Shown in pieces: positions 15,035 through 23,831 of a stretch of DNA of 64,000 bases (position 1 is the first letter of the stretch; each line of letters begins with the position of its first letter). The translations under genes were made by a program, and so were the position numbers. The notes beneath the pieces were generated by a model. It did not search any database. It was not told where the DNA came from and was given only the letters and a program-made list of their open reading frames with translations. The stretch covers positions 6,529,501 through 6,593,500 of the forward strand of contig NC_014391.1 of NCBI RefSeq assembly GCF_000145235.1, read 5' to 3'. The stretch comes from Micromonospora aurantiaca ATCC 27029. Its GTDB lineage: Bacteria; Actinomycetota; Actinomycetes; Mycobacteriales; Micromonosporaceae.

Positions 15035-15558
15035 GTGTCCGACTCTAGCGTCAGATCGGGTCGCGGGCTCAGTTCCAGGGCGTCCCCGGCGAGCGGCTCG
15101 GCGTTGAGCAGATCGGTCAGCCAGCCGTGCCCGGGCAGCCGGCCGTGCGGCTCGATGTCGATCCACGGGCGCAGCACGAAGGCGCGCAGGTGGGCCCGGG
15201 GGTGCGGCAGGATCAGCTCGGGGTCGTCGCGGAGCACCGACTCGCCGGCGTCGTCCCAGACCGCGATCACGTCCACGTCCAGCGTGCGCGGCCCGTACCG
15301 TCGCTGCGGGTCGCGGTCGCGCCCGGCCGCCGCCTCCGCGGCCCGGGCGCGGGCCAGCCAGTCCTCCGGCGTCGCCGCCGGGTCCGCGACCATCACCGCG
15401 GCGTTCAGGTACGCGGGCTGGTCGGCGTCCCCCCACGGTGGAGTCTCGTAGACGCCGGAGACCACGAGCACCCGGTCGCCGAACGCGGCCACCGCGCCGC
15501 GCAGGTGGCCGAGGCGGTCGCCCAGGTTGCTGCCGATCGACAGCACGGCCCGGGTCAT
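15031..15558 (-). CDS. folK: 6-hydroxymethyl-dihydropterin pyrophosphokinase
   Basis: FolK transfers pyrophosphate from ATP to 6-hydroxymethyl-dihydropterin, giving the substrate of FolP. The 175-residue sequence has SIGSNLGDR at the N-terminus, VYETPPWG, the signature YGPRTLDVDVI and LPHPRAHLRAFVL, all diagnostic for HPPK. Its ATG overlaps the folB stop (ATGA), so folP-folB-folK are translationally coupled on the minus strand. Confidence 0.97.
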   Translation of the reverse strand: MTRAVLSIGSNLGDRLGHLRGAVAAFGDRVLVVSGVYETPPWGDADQPAYLNAAVMVADPAATPEDWLARARAAEAAAGRDRDPQRRYGPRTLDVDVIAVWDDAGESVLRDDPELILPHPRAHLRAFVLRPWIDIEPHGRLPGHGWLTDLLNAEPLAGDALELSPRPDLTLESDT

Positions 15559-15914
15559 CGGGTACGCCTCATCGTGACGGCGACGTCCCGGAAGGCGTGC
15601 GGGATCGGTGCCTCCGGCTTGTGCACAGTCACCGTGGCGGCGGCCACCAGCGGCTCGGCCAGGCAGACCGCGAGCAGCCGGTCGGCGAGCGTCTCGATGA
15701 GGTTCACCGGCTCGCCGGTGATCACCGCGACCAGGCGTTCGGCCAGTTCGCCGTAGTGCACGGTGTCGGTCACCTCGTCCGAGCGGGCGGCCGGGCCCAG
15801 GTCCAGTTCGAGCACCGCGTCGACCACGAACTCCTGGCCCTGGGCGCGCTCGAAGTCGTAGACGCCGTGGCGGCCGTGCGCCCGCAGGCCGGTCAGCTCG
15901 ATCCGGTCGCTCAT
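15555..15914 (-). CDS. folB: dihydroneopterin aldolase
   Basis: FolB cleaves dihydroneopterin to 6-hydroxymethyl-dihydropterin and glycolaldehyde. The 119-residue length is standard. Visible motifs are LTGLRAHGRHGVYDFER near the N-terminus, DTVHYGELAE, NLIETLADRL (with the catalytic-region Glu) and VTVHKPEAPIPHAF. Both ends overlap neighbours by four bases: ATGA with folP upstream and ATGA with folK downstream. Confidence 0.96.
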   Translation of the reverse strand: MSDRIELTGLRAHGRHGVYDFERAQGQEFVVDAVLELDLGPAARSDEVTDTVHYGELAERLVAVITGEPVNLIETLADRLLAVCLAEPLVAAATVTVHKPEAPIPHAFRDVAVTMRRTR

Positions 15915-16852
15915 CTGTCGCCTCCGCTCGTGCCGGTGGCCGCTTCCGCCGGCCGGGTACCGCCCATGGCCGCTGCGGTCCGCGGCGCTGTCGCTTGCCG
16001 TGGGCCGGTCGCGGTGGCGAGCCGGGGGCTGCCGGTGGCGCGCCAGACGGCGAGCGCGTCGGCGGTGGCGCGCACGTCGTGCACGCGTACCCCCCAGGCG
16101 CCGGCTGCGACGGCGAGCACGCTCGTCGCGACGGTCGCGGCCTCCCGCCCGGCGGTGGGGCGGGGTTCGCCGGCCGGGTCGGCGAGCAGCCGGCCGAGGT
16201 AGGACTTGCGGCTGGCCCCGAACAGCACCGGGAAGCCCAGGTCGACCAGCTCGGGCAGGCGGGCGCTCAGCGCCCAGTTGTGCGCGGCGGTCTTCGCGAA
16301 GCCCAGGCCCGGGTCCACGATGATCCGGTCGGCGGCCACCCCGGCGGCGAGCGCGGCGTCGACGCGCCGGCTCAGCTCGTCCCGGACCTCGGCCACCACG
16401 TCGGTGTACGTGGCCAGCTCCCGCATCCCCCGCGAGTGCCCCCGCCAGTGCATGAGCACCCAGGGGCAGCCGGCGTCGCGGACCACCCGGGCCATGTCCG
16501 GGTCGGCGAGGCCGCCGGAGACGTCGTTGACCACGTACGCGCCGGCGGCGAGGACCGCCTCGGCGACCCGGGCGCGGCTGGTGTCGATGCTGACGAGGAT
16601 GCCGGCGGCGCTCAGCTCGCGGACCACGGGCAGCACCCGGGCGGTCTCCGTCTCCGCGTCGACCCGCTCGGCGCCGGGCCGGGTGGACTCGCCACCCACG
16701 TCGATCAGGTCGGCGCCTTCCCCGCGCAGTCGCACCCCGTGTGCGACTGCCGCGTCCAGATCGGCGTATCTGCCGCCGTCGGAGAAGGAGTCGGGCGTGA
16801 CGTTGAGGACGCCCATCACCACCGGGGTCTCCGCCCGTACCAGATCGGTCAC
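15911..16852 (-). CDS. folP: dihydropteroate synthase
   Basis: FolP condenses 6-hydroxymethyl-dihydropterin diphosphate with p-aminobenzoate to make dihydropteroate; it is the sulfonamide target. Motifs: NVTPDSFSDGG, DVGGESTRPGA, SIDTS, NDVSGG and GASRKSYLG. GTG 16852 starts the protein close to the conserved core (about 313 residues). In-frame ATGs at 16930 and 16954 would add 26 or 34 residues, but their first codons lack the usual GC bias. The C-terminus has a Thr/Ala-rich tail of about 35 residues. In Mycobacterium folE lies directly upstream; here a 12.7-kb opposite-strand cluster separates them. Confidence 0.95.
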   Translation of the reverse strand: MTDLVRAETPVVMGVLNVTPDSFSDGGRYADLDAAVAHGVRLRGEGADLIDVGGESTRPGAERVDAETETARVLPVVRELSAAGILVSIDTSRARVAEAVLAAGAYVVNDVSGGLADPDMARVVRDAGCPWVLMHWRGHSRGMRELATYTDVVAEVRDELSRRVDAALAAGVAADRIIVDPGLGFAKTAAHNWALSARLPELVDLGFPVLFGASRKSYLGRLLADPAGEPRPTAGREAATVATSVLAVAAGAWGVRVHDVRATADALAVWRATGSPRLATATGPRQATAPRTAAAMGGTRPAEAATGTSGGDR

Positions 16853-16984
16853 GGACCCGACAGTACCGTTCGCCGGCAGGGCTTCCGGCCACCGGGCGAG
16901 CGCCCGACGCGGCACCCCTGACGTGCGCATTGGAACAGGTGTACGATCGGTCATCCGGGCCGTCGGAGGTCGACTCTTCACGGC

Positions 16985-17013
16985 TTGTCGCAAAGGTGGC
17001 CGGGCCGTACGCT
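16985..17013 (+). promoter_or_regulatory. promoter for the type IV secretion-like operon
   Basis: TTGTCG (16985-16990) and TACGCT (17008-17013) are separated by exactly 17 bases, close to the primary sigma-factor consensus of actinobacteria. Transcription would begin near 17020, leaving a leader of about 190 bases that includes the hairpin at 17082-17104. Confidence 0.5.
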
Positions 17014-17081
17014 TTGGAATTGCCCAGCATCGAGATGGCGAAGCCTGGAGGGAGGGCCGAAGCGGGAAGAATCCCCCCAAA

Positions 17082-17104
17082 ACTCACCACTCTGCGTGGT
17101 GGGT
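17082..17104 (+). promoter_or_regulatory. leader hairpin
   Basis: ACTCACCAC pairs with GTGGTGGGT around a TCTGC loop: nine pairs, one of them a G-T wobble. It lies about 105 bases before the first gene. No poly-T tract follows, so it could be an attenuator or stability element. Confidence 0.35.
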
Positions 17105-17210
17105 GACGGACTCAGCGTTGACGGCGCTGTCTCTGACGAGCACCATCCCGCCAGGCTTGCCTACTTGCACCAACGCGGCGCCGCCGGCCGCGACCTTGGG
17201 GAGGTTTCCA

Positions 17211-17525
17211 GTGATCGCCATCGAGCTCATGGCAACGGCGTCCAGTGCCGTGGACCACGCGCTCCACACCCTGGCGTCGACTCCACTCGCCGAGCCGGCA
17301 CCGAAGGGCATCGACACCGACAACGTCGTCACCTTCTTCGCCAGCAAGATCGCGCCGATCCTGCTCGCGGTCCTCGGGGTGATCTTCATCGGCCGGGCCA
17401 GCCGGGGTGAGATCTCCAAGGTGCTGACCAGCTCGGCCATCGCCATCATCGGCCTGGCCTTCATCGCCGGAGCGGCAACACTCTTCTTCGTCGGCGACTA
17501 CCTGATCAACCTGATCTTCGAGTAG
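17211..17525 (+). CDS. small two-helix membrane protein, pilin-like (VirB2/TcpD position)
   Basis: A 104-residue protein with two long hydrophobic helices (about residues 41-62 and 71-93) joined by a short basic loop (GRASRGEISK) after a polar N-terminus. This is the topology of VirB2/TrbC-type pilins and similar small T4SS membrane proteins. The family assignment rests on topology and context: it is the first gene of a cluster with VirB4- and VirB6-like genes. GTG 17211 is chosen because of the GGGGAGG seven bases upstream. Confidence 0.6.
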   Translation: MIAIELMATASSAVDHALHTLASTPLAEPAPKGIDTDNVVTFFASKIAPILLAVLGVIFIGRASRGEISKVLTSSAIAIIGLAFIAGAATLFFVGDYLINLIFE

Positions 17526-17539
17526 GGCGCTGGGCGACG

Positions 17540-17902
17540 ATGCGGCTGCGCACCGACGACGACATCTACCGGGCACGCCTCGTCTACCTGGGGCCGCCCG
17601 GGTACACCCTTCCCGTCCACCTGCCGTACGCCCAGTACGGCCTGTTCATGCTGCTCGTACCCCTCTACATGTTCATCCACTGGTTGTTCACGCTCCAGGT
17701 CGAGCTGTTCCCCGCCTGGGAGATCTCGCTGGCGATCGTGACGACCTCGTTCATCTTCCGGTACGTCGACCCGGACCGGCCCGCGCGCATGGTCATCCGG
17801 ACCGCGCTGACCGACTGGCGACGCACCCGGGAACCGGCCACCGAGCAGCGGGATCCGCGGCTCGTCGCGAGCCGGATCAGGATCCGGGAGGAACTGGCAT
17901 GA
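17540..17902 (+). CDS. TcpE/PrgI-like conjugation membrane protein
   Basis: A 120-residue protein: a cytoplasmic N-terminus, two adjacent hydrophobic helices (LFMLLVPLYMFIHWLF and ISLAIVTTSFIF), then a basic cytoplasmic tail. Size, two-helix hairpin and position just before the VirB4-like ATPase match the TcpE/PrgI family of Gram-positive conjugation systems, which sits at the membrane near the ATPase. The stop overlaps the ATG of an 18-codon micro-ORF. Confidence 0.6.
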   Translation: MRLRTDDDIYRARLVYLGPPGYTLPVHLPYAQYGLFMLLVPLYMFIHWLFTLQVELFPAWEISLAIVTTSFIFRYVDPDRPARMVIRTALTDWRRTREPATEQRDPRLVASRIRIREELA

Positions 17903-17955
17903 CCGGGCGTACGACAACCGTGCAGACGAACGACGCGGGTGAGGCGGTCGCATGA
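17899..17955 (+). CDS. 18-residue micro-ORF bridging the TcpE-like and VirB4-like genes
   Basis: The frame reads MTGRTTTVQTNDAGEAVA. It starts at an ATGA overlap with the preceding stop and ends at an ATGA overlap with the VirB4-like start, so it fills the gap exactly. Its GGTGAGGC codons may serve as the VirB4 ribosome-binding site. This suggests translational coupling; whether the peptide functions is unknown. Confidence 0.4.
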   Translation: MTGRTTTVQTNDAGEAVA

Positions 17956-20900
17956 GTCGCTCTTCCACGCCGGGTTCCCCGGCCGGGCGCCCGGCCGGGC
18001 CCAACGGTAACCGTGCGCGATCATTCGACTACCCACCGGACGAGGATCTGGACGAGGTCGTCCTCGACAGCGCGCTCGTCACCAGTCCCGGGCACAGCCG
18101 CGTCGGCGTGTTCCAGCCGCCGCGACCGATGACCCCGCGCGAGCCGGTACGCCCCGACGGCGACATCGACTCGCCCTTCCTCGACCTGTTCGGCGGTGCG
18201 CAGCCCCGCCGGCGGCCCGCCGCGTCCACGCCGCCCGCACCGGTCGAGCCGGTGGTGGCGCCACCCCGCCGCGGCGTCGGCCGCGAGCCCCTGCCGATCC
18301 CGCACCAGCCCGCCGTGCCGGTCGAGCCGGCGCCCCGGGCCGAGCCGGAACCGCCGGTCCGCGAGCAGACCCCTGGGGTACGCGCGGTCGGGCGCCCCCG
18401 GCCCGAGCCCGTGCACGCCGCGCCGCTGCCGGTCGAGCCGCCCCTGCCCGACCCGCCGGCCGCGCTCGCCCCGCCGCCGCCGTCGCGTAGCCGGGTTCCG
18501 CAGCAGGCCGGTGACCGGCTGCCCGCTCTCCGCCCCCCGGCCGAGCCCGAGCCGGCGCTCCCGCCGCCCCCGCAGATCCCCGCCCCCGCCCCCGCGCCCG
18601 CCGAATACCGGGAGCCGGATCTCGCTGCGGCGGACCCGCTCGCGGCCGGCGCGGCGCCGTCGCGGGAGGTCGGCCGTCCGGCGCACCGCGAGGTGACGCC
18701 GCCCCGGCAGCGCACGCCGGAACGCCGCAACCGGCCGACCAAGCCGGTCCGGGTCCGCGCCCCGAAGATCAAGTTCGGCGACCGGGATCCCTCGGTCGAG
18801 CTGGCCATCACCGAGATCGCCGGGCACCTCACCTTCACCCCCAACACCGTCACCGCCTGGTACTGGCTGCCCGAGGTGCGGTGGGCGTTCCGGCCGGACG
18901 CCGAACGCGAGGCCCTGCTCTCGGCGATCTCCGAGCAGTACGCCGGACTCGCCGGGTTCCGGCTGCACCTGCGCCGCACCACCCGGCCCTTCCCGGCCGA
19001 CGAGTGGGCCCGCACCATCGACGCGCACACCGCCGCGCCGCTGCCCGACGTACCGGGCACCACCGGCTGGGCCGACCACCTGGTCGCCGCCCAGCGGCAC
19101 CTGATGGCGGTCAACCACGCCGAGGGCCAGACCTACCTCGGTGTCACGTTCGCCCGCCGGTCGCTCGGCGACTCGCTCACCGAACGACTCCTGCGCACGT
19201 TCGGCCGGGGCACCGCCGACGGCGAGCGGCGCCGGCTGAGCCGTACCGTCGAGCAGTTCGACGAGGTCCTCGGCGCGTTCGGCATGCGCGGGCGCCGGGT
19301 CACCGCACCCGAGCTGGAATGGCTGCTCTACCGCTCGGTGGCGCTGTGCATGGCCCCGCCCGGCGTCCTGTCCCCGATCACCAACGGCCGGTGGGAACGC
19401 GGCGACCTGCTGGCCCTCACCGAGCAGGTCGAGCGCTACCGCACCCCGTACGGCTCGACCGTGAAGCTGGTCAACCGGATGACCGGCGAGGAACGCCACG
19501 TCGCCGTGCTCGCGGTCGGCCGGATGGAGCCGCTGGAGATCCCCGAGCGGCACGAGCCCTGGCTGCACTTCCACGAGCGCCTGCCGTGGCCGATGGAGCT
19601 GTCCACCCGGGTCGACATCCTCGGCCCCAACGACTCCTTCCGGAACCTCGAACACCGGCTCCGGATGATCCGCTCCCAGCAGCTCGACTACGCCGAGCAC
19701 GGCATCGACGCCCCGCCCGAGCTGGAACGGCTGGCCAAGCGCGCGCTGGTGATCGGCGACGAGATGACCACCGGTCTGCCCGTCGACTCGGCCCGGGCAC
19801 ACGGCTGGCACCGGATCGCGGTCGGCGGGCGTACCCGGGAGGAGTGCCTGGAACGGGCCCGGCGGCTCATCCAGCTCTACTCCCGCGAGCTGCGGATCTC
19901 GCTCCAGCACCCGAAGAACCAGGACTGGCTGGCCCGCGAGTTCATCCCCGGCGAGCCGATCGCCAACACCGGCTACGTCCGGCGGATGCCGGTCAACCTG
20001 CTCGCCGCCGCGCTGCCCCAGGCCGCGTCCACAGTCGGCGACCGGCGCGGCGACCTGATCGGGCGGACCGCCGGCACCTGCCGCCGGCCGGTCTTCCTCG
20101 ACCTGCACTTCCCGATGGAGGTACGCGAGCGCTCCGGCCTCGCCGTCTTCGTCGCCGAACCCGGCGGCGGCAAGTCGACGCTGCTCGGCGCGCTCGGCTA
20201 CCTGGCCGCGCGCCGCGGCGTGCAGGTGACGCTGCTCGACCCGTCCGGCCCGCTGGCCCGCCTCTGCGCCATGCCCGAACTGGCTCCGTACTCCCGGGTG
20301 CTCAACCTGACCGGCTCGGAACAGGGCACGCTCGCGCCGTACGCGCTGATCCCGACGCCGCTGCGCAGCGAGTTCGGCGCCGGTCCGGCGGGCGACCGCG
20401 AGTTCGAGATCGCCGTGTCGAACGCCCGCGCCGAGCGCCGGATGCTGGTGCAGGACATCTGCATGATGCTGGTGCCGCCGCAGGTGGCCCGGGAGGCGTC
20501 CACCGCCACGCTGTTCCGGCACGCCGTACGCCAGGTGCCGGCCGAGGAGACCTCCACGCTCGACGACGTGGTGACCTGCCTCCAAGGGCTCGACGACGAC
20601 GCCGGCCGCGAACTGGCACACCTGCTGCTCGACACCGCCGAGATGCCGCTGGCCATGCTCTTCTTCGGCCGGCCGCCGGAAGGGCTGCTCGGCGCCGACG
20701 CCGCGCTCACCGTCATCACCATGGCCGGTCTGCGGCTCCCCGACCTCAAGATCGAGCGGGAGTACTGGTCGGCCGAGGAGGCGCTCGCGCTGCCGATGCT
20801 GCACACCGCGCACCGGCTCGCCGTACGCCGCTGCTACGGCGGGTCGATGTCCTCCCGGAAGCTGGTCGGCCTCGACGAGGCGCACTTCATGGAGGGCTGG

Positions 20901-21329
20901 CGGTCCGGGCGCTCGTTCCTGGTCCGGCTCGCCCGCGACTCCCGTAAGTGGAACCTGGCAGCGCTCGTCGCGTCGCAGAACCCGAAGGACATCCTCGGCC
21001 TCGACGTGCAGAACCTCGTCTCCACCGTCTTCGTCGGCCGGATCGCCGAGGACAGCGAGATCGCCTCCGAGGCGCTGCGCCTGCTGCGGGTGCCTGTCGA
21101 CGACGGTTACGAGGCCACACTCGCCTCGCTCTCCCAGGCGGACAGCGGATCGGCCAACCGGCTCGGCTTCCGCGAGTTCGTCATGCGCGACGTCGACGGG
21201 CGCGTGCAGAAGGTCCGGGTCGACGTGTCGTATGTCGACGGGCTGCTGGAGCACCTGGACACCACCCCCGCCGCGGTCGCCCAGGCCGCCGGGATACTGC
21301 CGACCGTCCTGGCTGATCTGGAGGCGTGA
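17952..21329 (+). CDS. VirB4/TraC-type type IV secretion ATPase
   Basis: A 1125-residue cytoplasmic motor of the kind that powers Gram-positive T4SS and conjugation machines. Residues about 30-270 are a Pro/Arg-rich disordered region. A VirB4-like N-domain follows, then the ATPase core with Walker A AEPGGGKST (Lys741) and Walker B VGLDEAHF (Asp975-Glu976). The downstream segment ALVASQNPKDI corresponds to the sensor region of HerA/VirB4 ATPases. All catalytic residues are intact, so it should be active. The neighbours are TcpE-like, VirB6-like and VirB8-like genes in one tight plus-strand operon. Confidence 0.85.
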   Translation: MSRSSTPGSPAGRPAGPNGNRARSFDYPPDEDLDEVVLDSALVTSPGHSRVGVFQPPRPMTPREPVRPDGDIDSPFLDLFGGAQPRRRPAASTPPAPVEPVVAPPRRGVGREPLPIPHQPAVPVEPAPRAEPEPPVREQTPGVRAVGRPRPEPVHAAPLPVEPPLPDPPAALAPPPPSRSRVPQQAGDRLPALRPPAEPEPALPPPPQIPAPAPAPAEYREPDLAAADPLAAGAAPSREVGRPAHREVTPPRQRTPERRNRPTKPVRVRAPKIKFGDRDPSVELAITEIAGHLTFTPNTVTAWYWLPEVRWAFRPDAEREALLSAISEQYAGLAGFRLHLRRTTRPFPADEWARTIDAHTAAPLPDVPGTTGWADHLVAAQRHLMAVNHAEGQTYLGVTFARRSLGDSLTERLLRTFGRGTADGERRRLSRTVEQFDEVLGAFGMRGRRVTAPELEWLLYRSVALCMAPPGVLSPITNGRWERGDLLALTEQVERYRTPYGSTVKLVNRMTGEERHVAVLAVGRMEPLEIPERHEPWLHFHERLPWPMELSTRVDILGPNDSFRNLEHRLRMIRSQQLDYAEHGIDAPPELERLAKRALVIGDEMTTGLPVDSARAHGWHRIAVGGRTREECLERARRLIQLYSRELRISLQHPKNQDWLAREFIPGEPIANTGYVRRMPVNLLAAALPQAASTVGDRRGDLIGRTAGTCRRPVFLDLHFPMEVRERSGLAVFVAEPGGGKSTLLGALGYLAARRGVQVTLLDPSGPLARLCAMPELAPYSRVLNLTGSEQGTLAPYALIPTPLRSEFGAGPAGDREFEIAVSNARAERRMLVQDICMMLVPPQVAREASTATLFRHAVRQVPAEETSTLDDVVTCLQGLDDDAGRELAHLLLDTAEMPLAMLFFGRPPEGLLGADAALTVITMAGLRLPDLKIEREYWSAEEALALPMLHTAHRLAVRRCYGGSMSSRKLVGLDEAHFMEGWRSGRSFLVRLARDSRKWNLAALVASQNPKDILGLDVQNLVSTVFVGRIAEDSEIASEALRLLRVPVDDGYEATLASLSQADSGSANRLGFREFVMRDVDGRVQKVRVDVSYVDGLLEHLDTTPAAVAQAAGILPTVLADLEA

Positions 21330-21330
21330 C

Positions 21331-23274
21331 ATGGCGAGGGCCCGGGCACGGATCGCGGCGCTCCTCCTCGCGCTCGGCGTACTCGCCGGGGCCACGATCT
21401 CCTGGCCGGTGATCGGGGCGGCCACACCCGCGTACGCCGCCGCGCCGGTCACCCAGGCGCGCGCCGAGCTGTGCACCACCAAGGAGTGGCAGGCCGATTT
21501 CCGGTCCTGCGTCGGCAGGCTCAAGGCGGTCAGCGAGGACCAGGTCGAGTGCCGCAACGCGCCGGTGCCCGCCGCGCCGGACTCGGGCCTGGCCGGCTGG
21601 TTCGCGTCCCGGCCCGACTCGGCGAAGGAGCCCGGCCCGAAGGGCCTCTACAGCGACTACGGGTACGCCGGGTACAGCTACAACACGTACGACATCGACG
21701 GCGGCTGCGCTTCCTCCGTGCTGCATCCGGACTACCGCTTCACGACGATGGTCGCCAACGGCGAGTTCATGTTCGCCAACGCGGTGATCGGTGCCTCGAA
21801 CGCGCTGCGCGAGCGCGCCTGGGATCCGCGGACGATGTGGAGCTGGGCCGACCCTCTCGTGGAGCAGGCCACCAAGGCCGTCTACCAGAAGGTGTTCAGC
21901 GTCTTCGGCATCATCACCGTCTGCGTGGTCGGCCTCTACCTGCTCTGGCGGTCCCGCCAGTCGGACATGAGCAACGCGATGACCACCGCGGGCTGGGCGC
22001 TGCTGGTGATGGTGGCGGTGACCGCGCTGGCCGCATGGCCGGTCAAGTCCGCGAACATCGCCGACAACACGCTGATCAGCACTCTGGGCGTGGTGCACGA
22101 CGCGGTCGGCCCCTCCTCCAAGACCGTCCCGCCGGACAAGTGCGCGCTGCCGAACCCGAGTGCCTGTGTCGACAAGCGGCCACCCGCCGTGCGTGCCAGC
22201 GACACGGCGACCGAGACGATGCTCTACCGGAACTGGCTGCGCGGTGTGCTCGGTTCGGCGGACAGCGAGACCGCGAAGAAGTACGGCCCGGCCCTGTACG
22301 ACGCCAAGTCCCTCACCTGGGAGGAGTCGGAGAAGCTCCGCCAGAACCCGGCAACCCGCGAGGGCACGATCAAGGCCAAGCAACAGCAGTGGGCCCGTGT
22401 CGCCCAGCAGATCGAGACCGAGGACCCGGAGGCGTACGAGTACCTCAAGGGCACCAAGGACATGGACCGGATCGGCGCCGGTTTCATCGCGGTGCTGGCC
22501 TCGGTGTTGTTCGCCATGTTCGACCTCACCGCGTCGCTGCTGGTGCTGCTCGGCTTCCTGATCTTCCGCTGGGCGGTGATCGCCGCGCCGATCCTCGGCA
22601 CTGTCGGCCTGATGCGCCCGGCCAGCGCCGGGCTCCGGCGACTGGCGAACGCGGTGGTCGCGGCCGTCTTCAACATCGCCATCTTCGGCACCGGCGCGGC
22701 CATCTACCTCTTCGCCGTCGACCTGATCATGAACACCGCCACGCTGCCCGGCTGGCTCCAGGTGGTCCTGGTCTGGCTCTGCGGTGTGGTCGGCTGGTTG
22801 CTGCTGCGGCCGTACCGCCGGATCACCCAGCTCGGCGGCAAGGACAGCAGCGAGGCGGTCAGCTCGGCCGGCTCCTGGCACCGCCGGTTCTTCCGGGACA
22901 TGCGGATCGCCGCACGGCTGGACGTGGCCGAGCCCGGCGGCACCAACGAACCGGCGATCGGCAAGCGCCGCACCGTCACGGCCGACCAGCGCAGCCTCCG
23001 GCCGGAGGCCCGGCACGAGGATCCGGCGCACAGCGCCACACCCGCCGAGCGGGAACGGCCGGACGGACGGGAAAGGCCGGAGGAGGCGCCCGCGAGCGGA
23101 CGGCCGGGTGAGCGTCCCGGCGGCACTCCCCGCCCTCGGCGCGCACCGTCGACCTGGACCGAGCCGGACGTGCCGGAGGAGGCGCCCTCCTACGCCGTCT
23201 ACCGGCCGGACTCGGCGGGCCGCGGCACCGCACCGGCCCGGCCGGCGCCGCGCATCCGCTCCGAGGCCCGGTGA
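21331..23274 (+). CDS. VirB6/TcpH-like polytopic membrane protein
   Basis: A 647-residue protein starting at ATG 21331, with GGAG upstream and one base after the VirB4-like stop. An N-terminal hydrophobic signal (about residues 8-36, ending AYAAAPV) leads into a Cys-containing extracellular domain. About seven membrane helices follow in two groups, with a charged loop between them. The C-terminal 130 residues form a Pro/Arg/Glu-rich cytoplasmic tail. This matches VirB6/TrbL-type channel components of Gram-positive T4SS. It overlaps the next gene by four bases (GTGA). Confidence 0.72.
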   Translation: MARARARIAALLLALGVLAGATISWPVIGAATPAYAAAPVTQARAELCTTKEWQADFRSCVGRLKAVSEDQVECRNAPVPAAPDSGLAGWFASRPDSAKEPGPKGLYSDYGYAGYSYNTYDIDGGCASSVLHPDYRFTTMVANGEFMFANAVIGASNALRERAWDPRTMWSWADPLVEQATKAVYQKVFSVFGIITVCVVGLYLLWRSRQSDMSNAMTTAGWALLVMVAVTALAAWPVKSANIADNTLISTLGVVHDAVGPSSKTVPPDKCALPNPSACVDKRPPAVRASDTATETMLYRNWLRGVLGSADSETAKKYGPALYDAKSLTWEESEKLRQNPATREGTIKAKQQQWARVAQQIETEDPEAYEYLKGTKDMDRIGAGFIAVLASVLFAMFDLTASLLVLLGFLIFRWAVIAAPILGTVGLMRPASAGLRRLANAVVAAVFNIAIFGTGAAIYLFAVDLIMNTATLPGWLQVVLVWLCGVVGWLLLRPYRRITQLGGKDSSEAVSSAGSWHRRFFRDMRIAARLDVAEPGGTNEPAIGKRRTVTADQRSLRPEARHEDPAHSATPAERERPDGRERPEEAPASGRPGERPGGTPRPRRAPSTWTEPDVPEEAPSYAVYRPDSAGRGTAPARPAPRIRSEAR

Positions 23275-23831
23275 GTCCGGTGCGACGCGCGCTGGAATTC
23301 CTCTTCACCCGGGTCCTCCGGTCCCGGATCGGGGTCGCTCTCATGATCGCCGTGCTGGTCTTCGGGGTGATCGGCGCGGCCCGCCTCGTCGCCGGACCCG
23401 GCGAGCCGGGCCTCGGCCTGACCAGCCGCCCCACCCAGCCGATCAGCACCACGGACCCGGAGGCCGGTGACGACGGCGTGCTCGCCAGCCCGCCCACTGC
23501 GGTCGCCCCGAAGACCCGGCCGGGCGAGGAAACGCCGGAGCAGGTCGCCGGTCGGTTCACCACCGCGTGGCTGAGCGGCCCGGGCAGCAGCGACGACACG
23601 TGGCAGGCCCGCCTGCGGCCGCTCTCCACCCCAGCGCTGGCCGAGAAGATGACTGATGCCGACCCGGAGACAGTGCCCGCACGGAGGACCACTGGCACCC
23701 CGACGCTCCGGCCCCGCACCGAGTCCTTCGTGGAGGCGGTGGTTCCGCTGGACAACGGCACGCTCCGGCTCGAACTCGTCGCACCGGACGGACCCTGGCT
23801 GGTGGACGCGATCGACTGGGAGCGGTCGTGA
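23271..23831 (+). CDS. single-pass TcpC/VirB8-like protein
   Basis: A 186-residue protein with a short basic cytoplasmic N-terminus, one membrane helix (about residues 20-42), a Pro/Thr-rich linker and a C-terminal domain of about 100 residues (EQVAGRFTTAWL to LVDAIDWERS). That architecture is compatible with the NTF2-like domain of VirB8/TcpC scaffold proteins. It has one such domain, where TcpC has two. GTGA overlaps join it to genes on both sides. Confidence 0.58.
   Translation: MSPVRRALEFLFTRVLRSRIGVALMIAVLVFGVIGAARLVAGPGEPGLGLTSRPTQPISTTDPEAGDDGVLASPPTAVAPKTRPGEETPEQVAGRFTTAWLSGPGSSDDTWQARLRPLSTPALAEKMTDADPETVPARRTTGTPTLRPRTESFVEAVVPLDNGTLRLELVAPDGPWLVDAIDWERS

Larger units (their letters stand above)
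16853..17210. other. intergenic region between folP and the secretion cluster
   Basis: This 358-base gap separates divergent folP and the secretion-like cluster. It contains a good plus-strand promoter candidate (16985-17013) and a 9-bp-stem hairpin (17082-17104). A GGGGAGG Shine-Dalgarno lies just before 17211. A possible upstream extension of folP occupies 16853-16954. Nothing else is evident. Confidence 0.5.

Noticed and set aside
18021..21557. Very long minus-strand open frame opposite the VirB4-like gene
   Set aside because: Antisense frames stay open in very GC-rich genes. It has no motifs, and the plus strand has intact Walker A and B.
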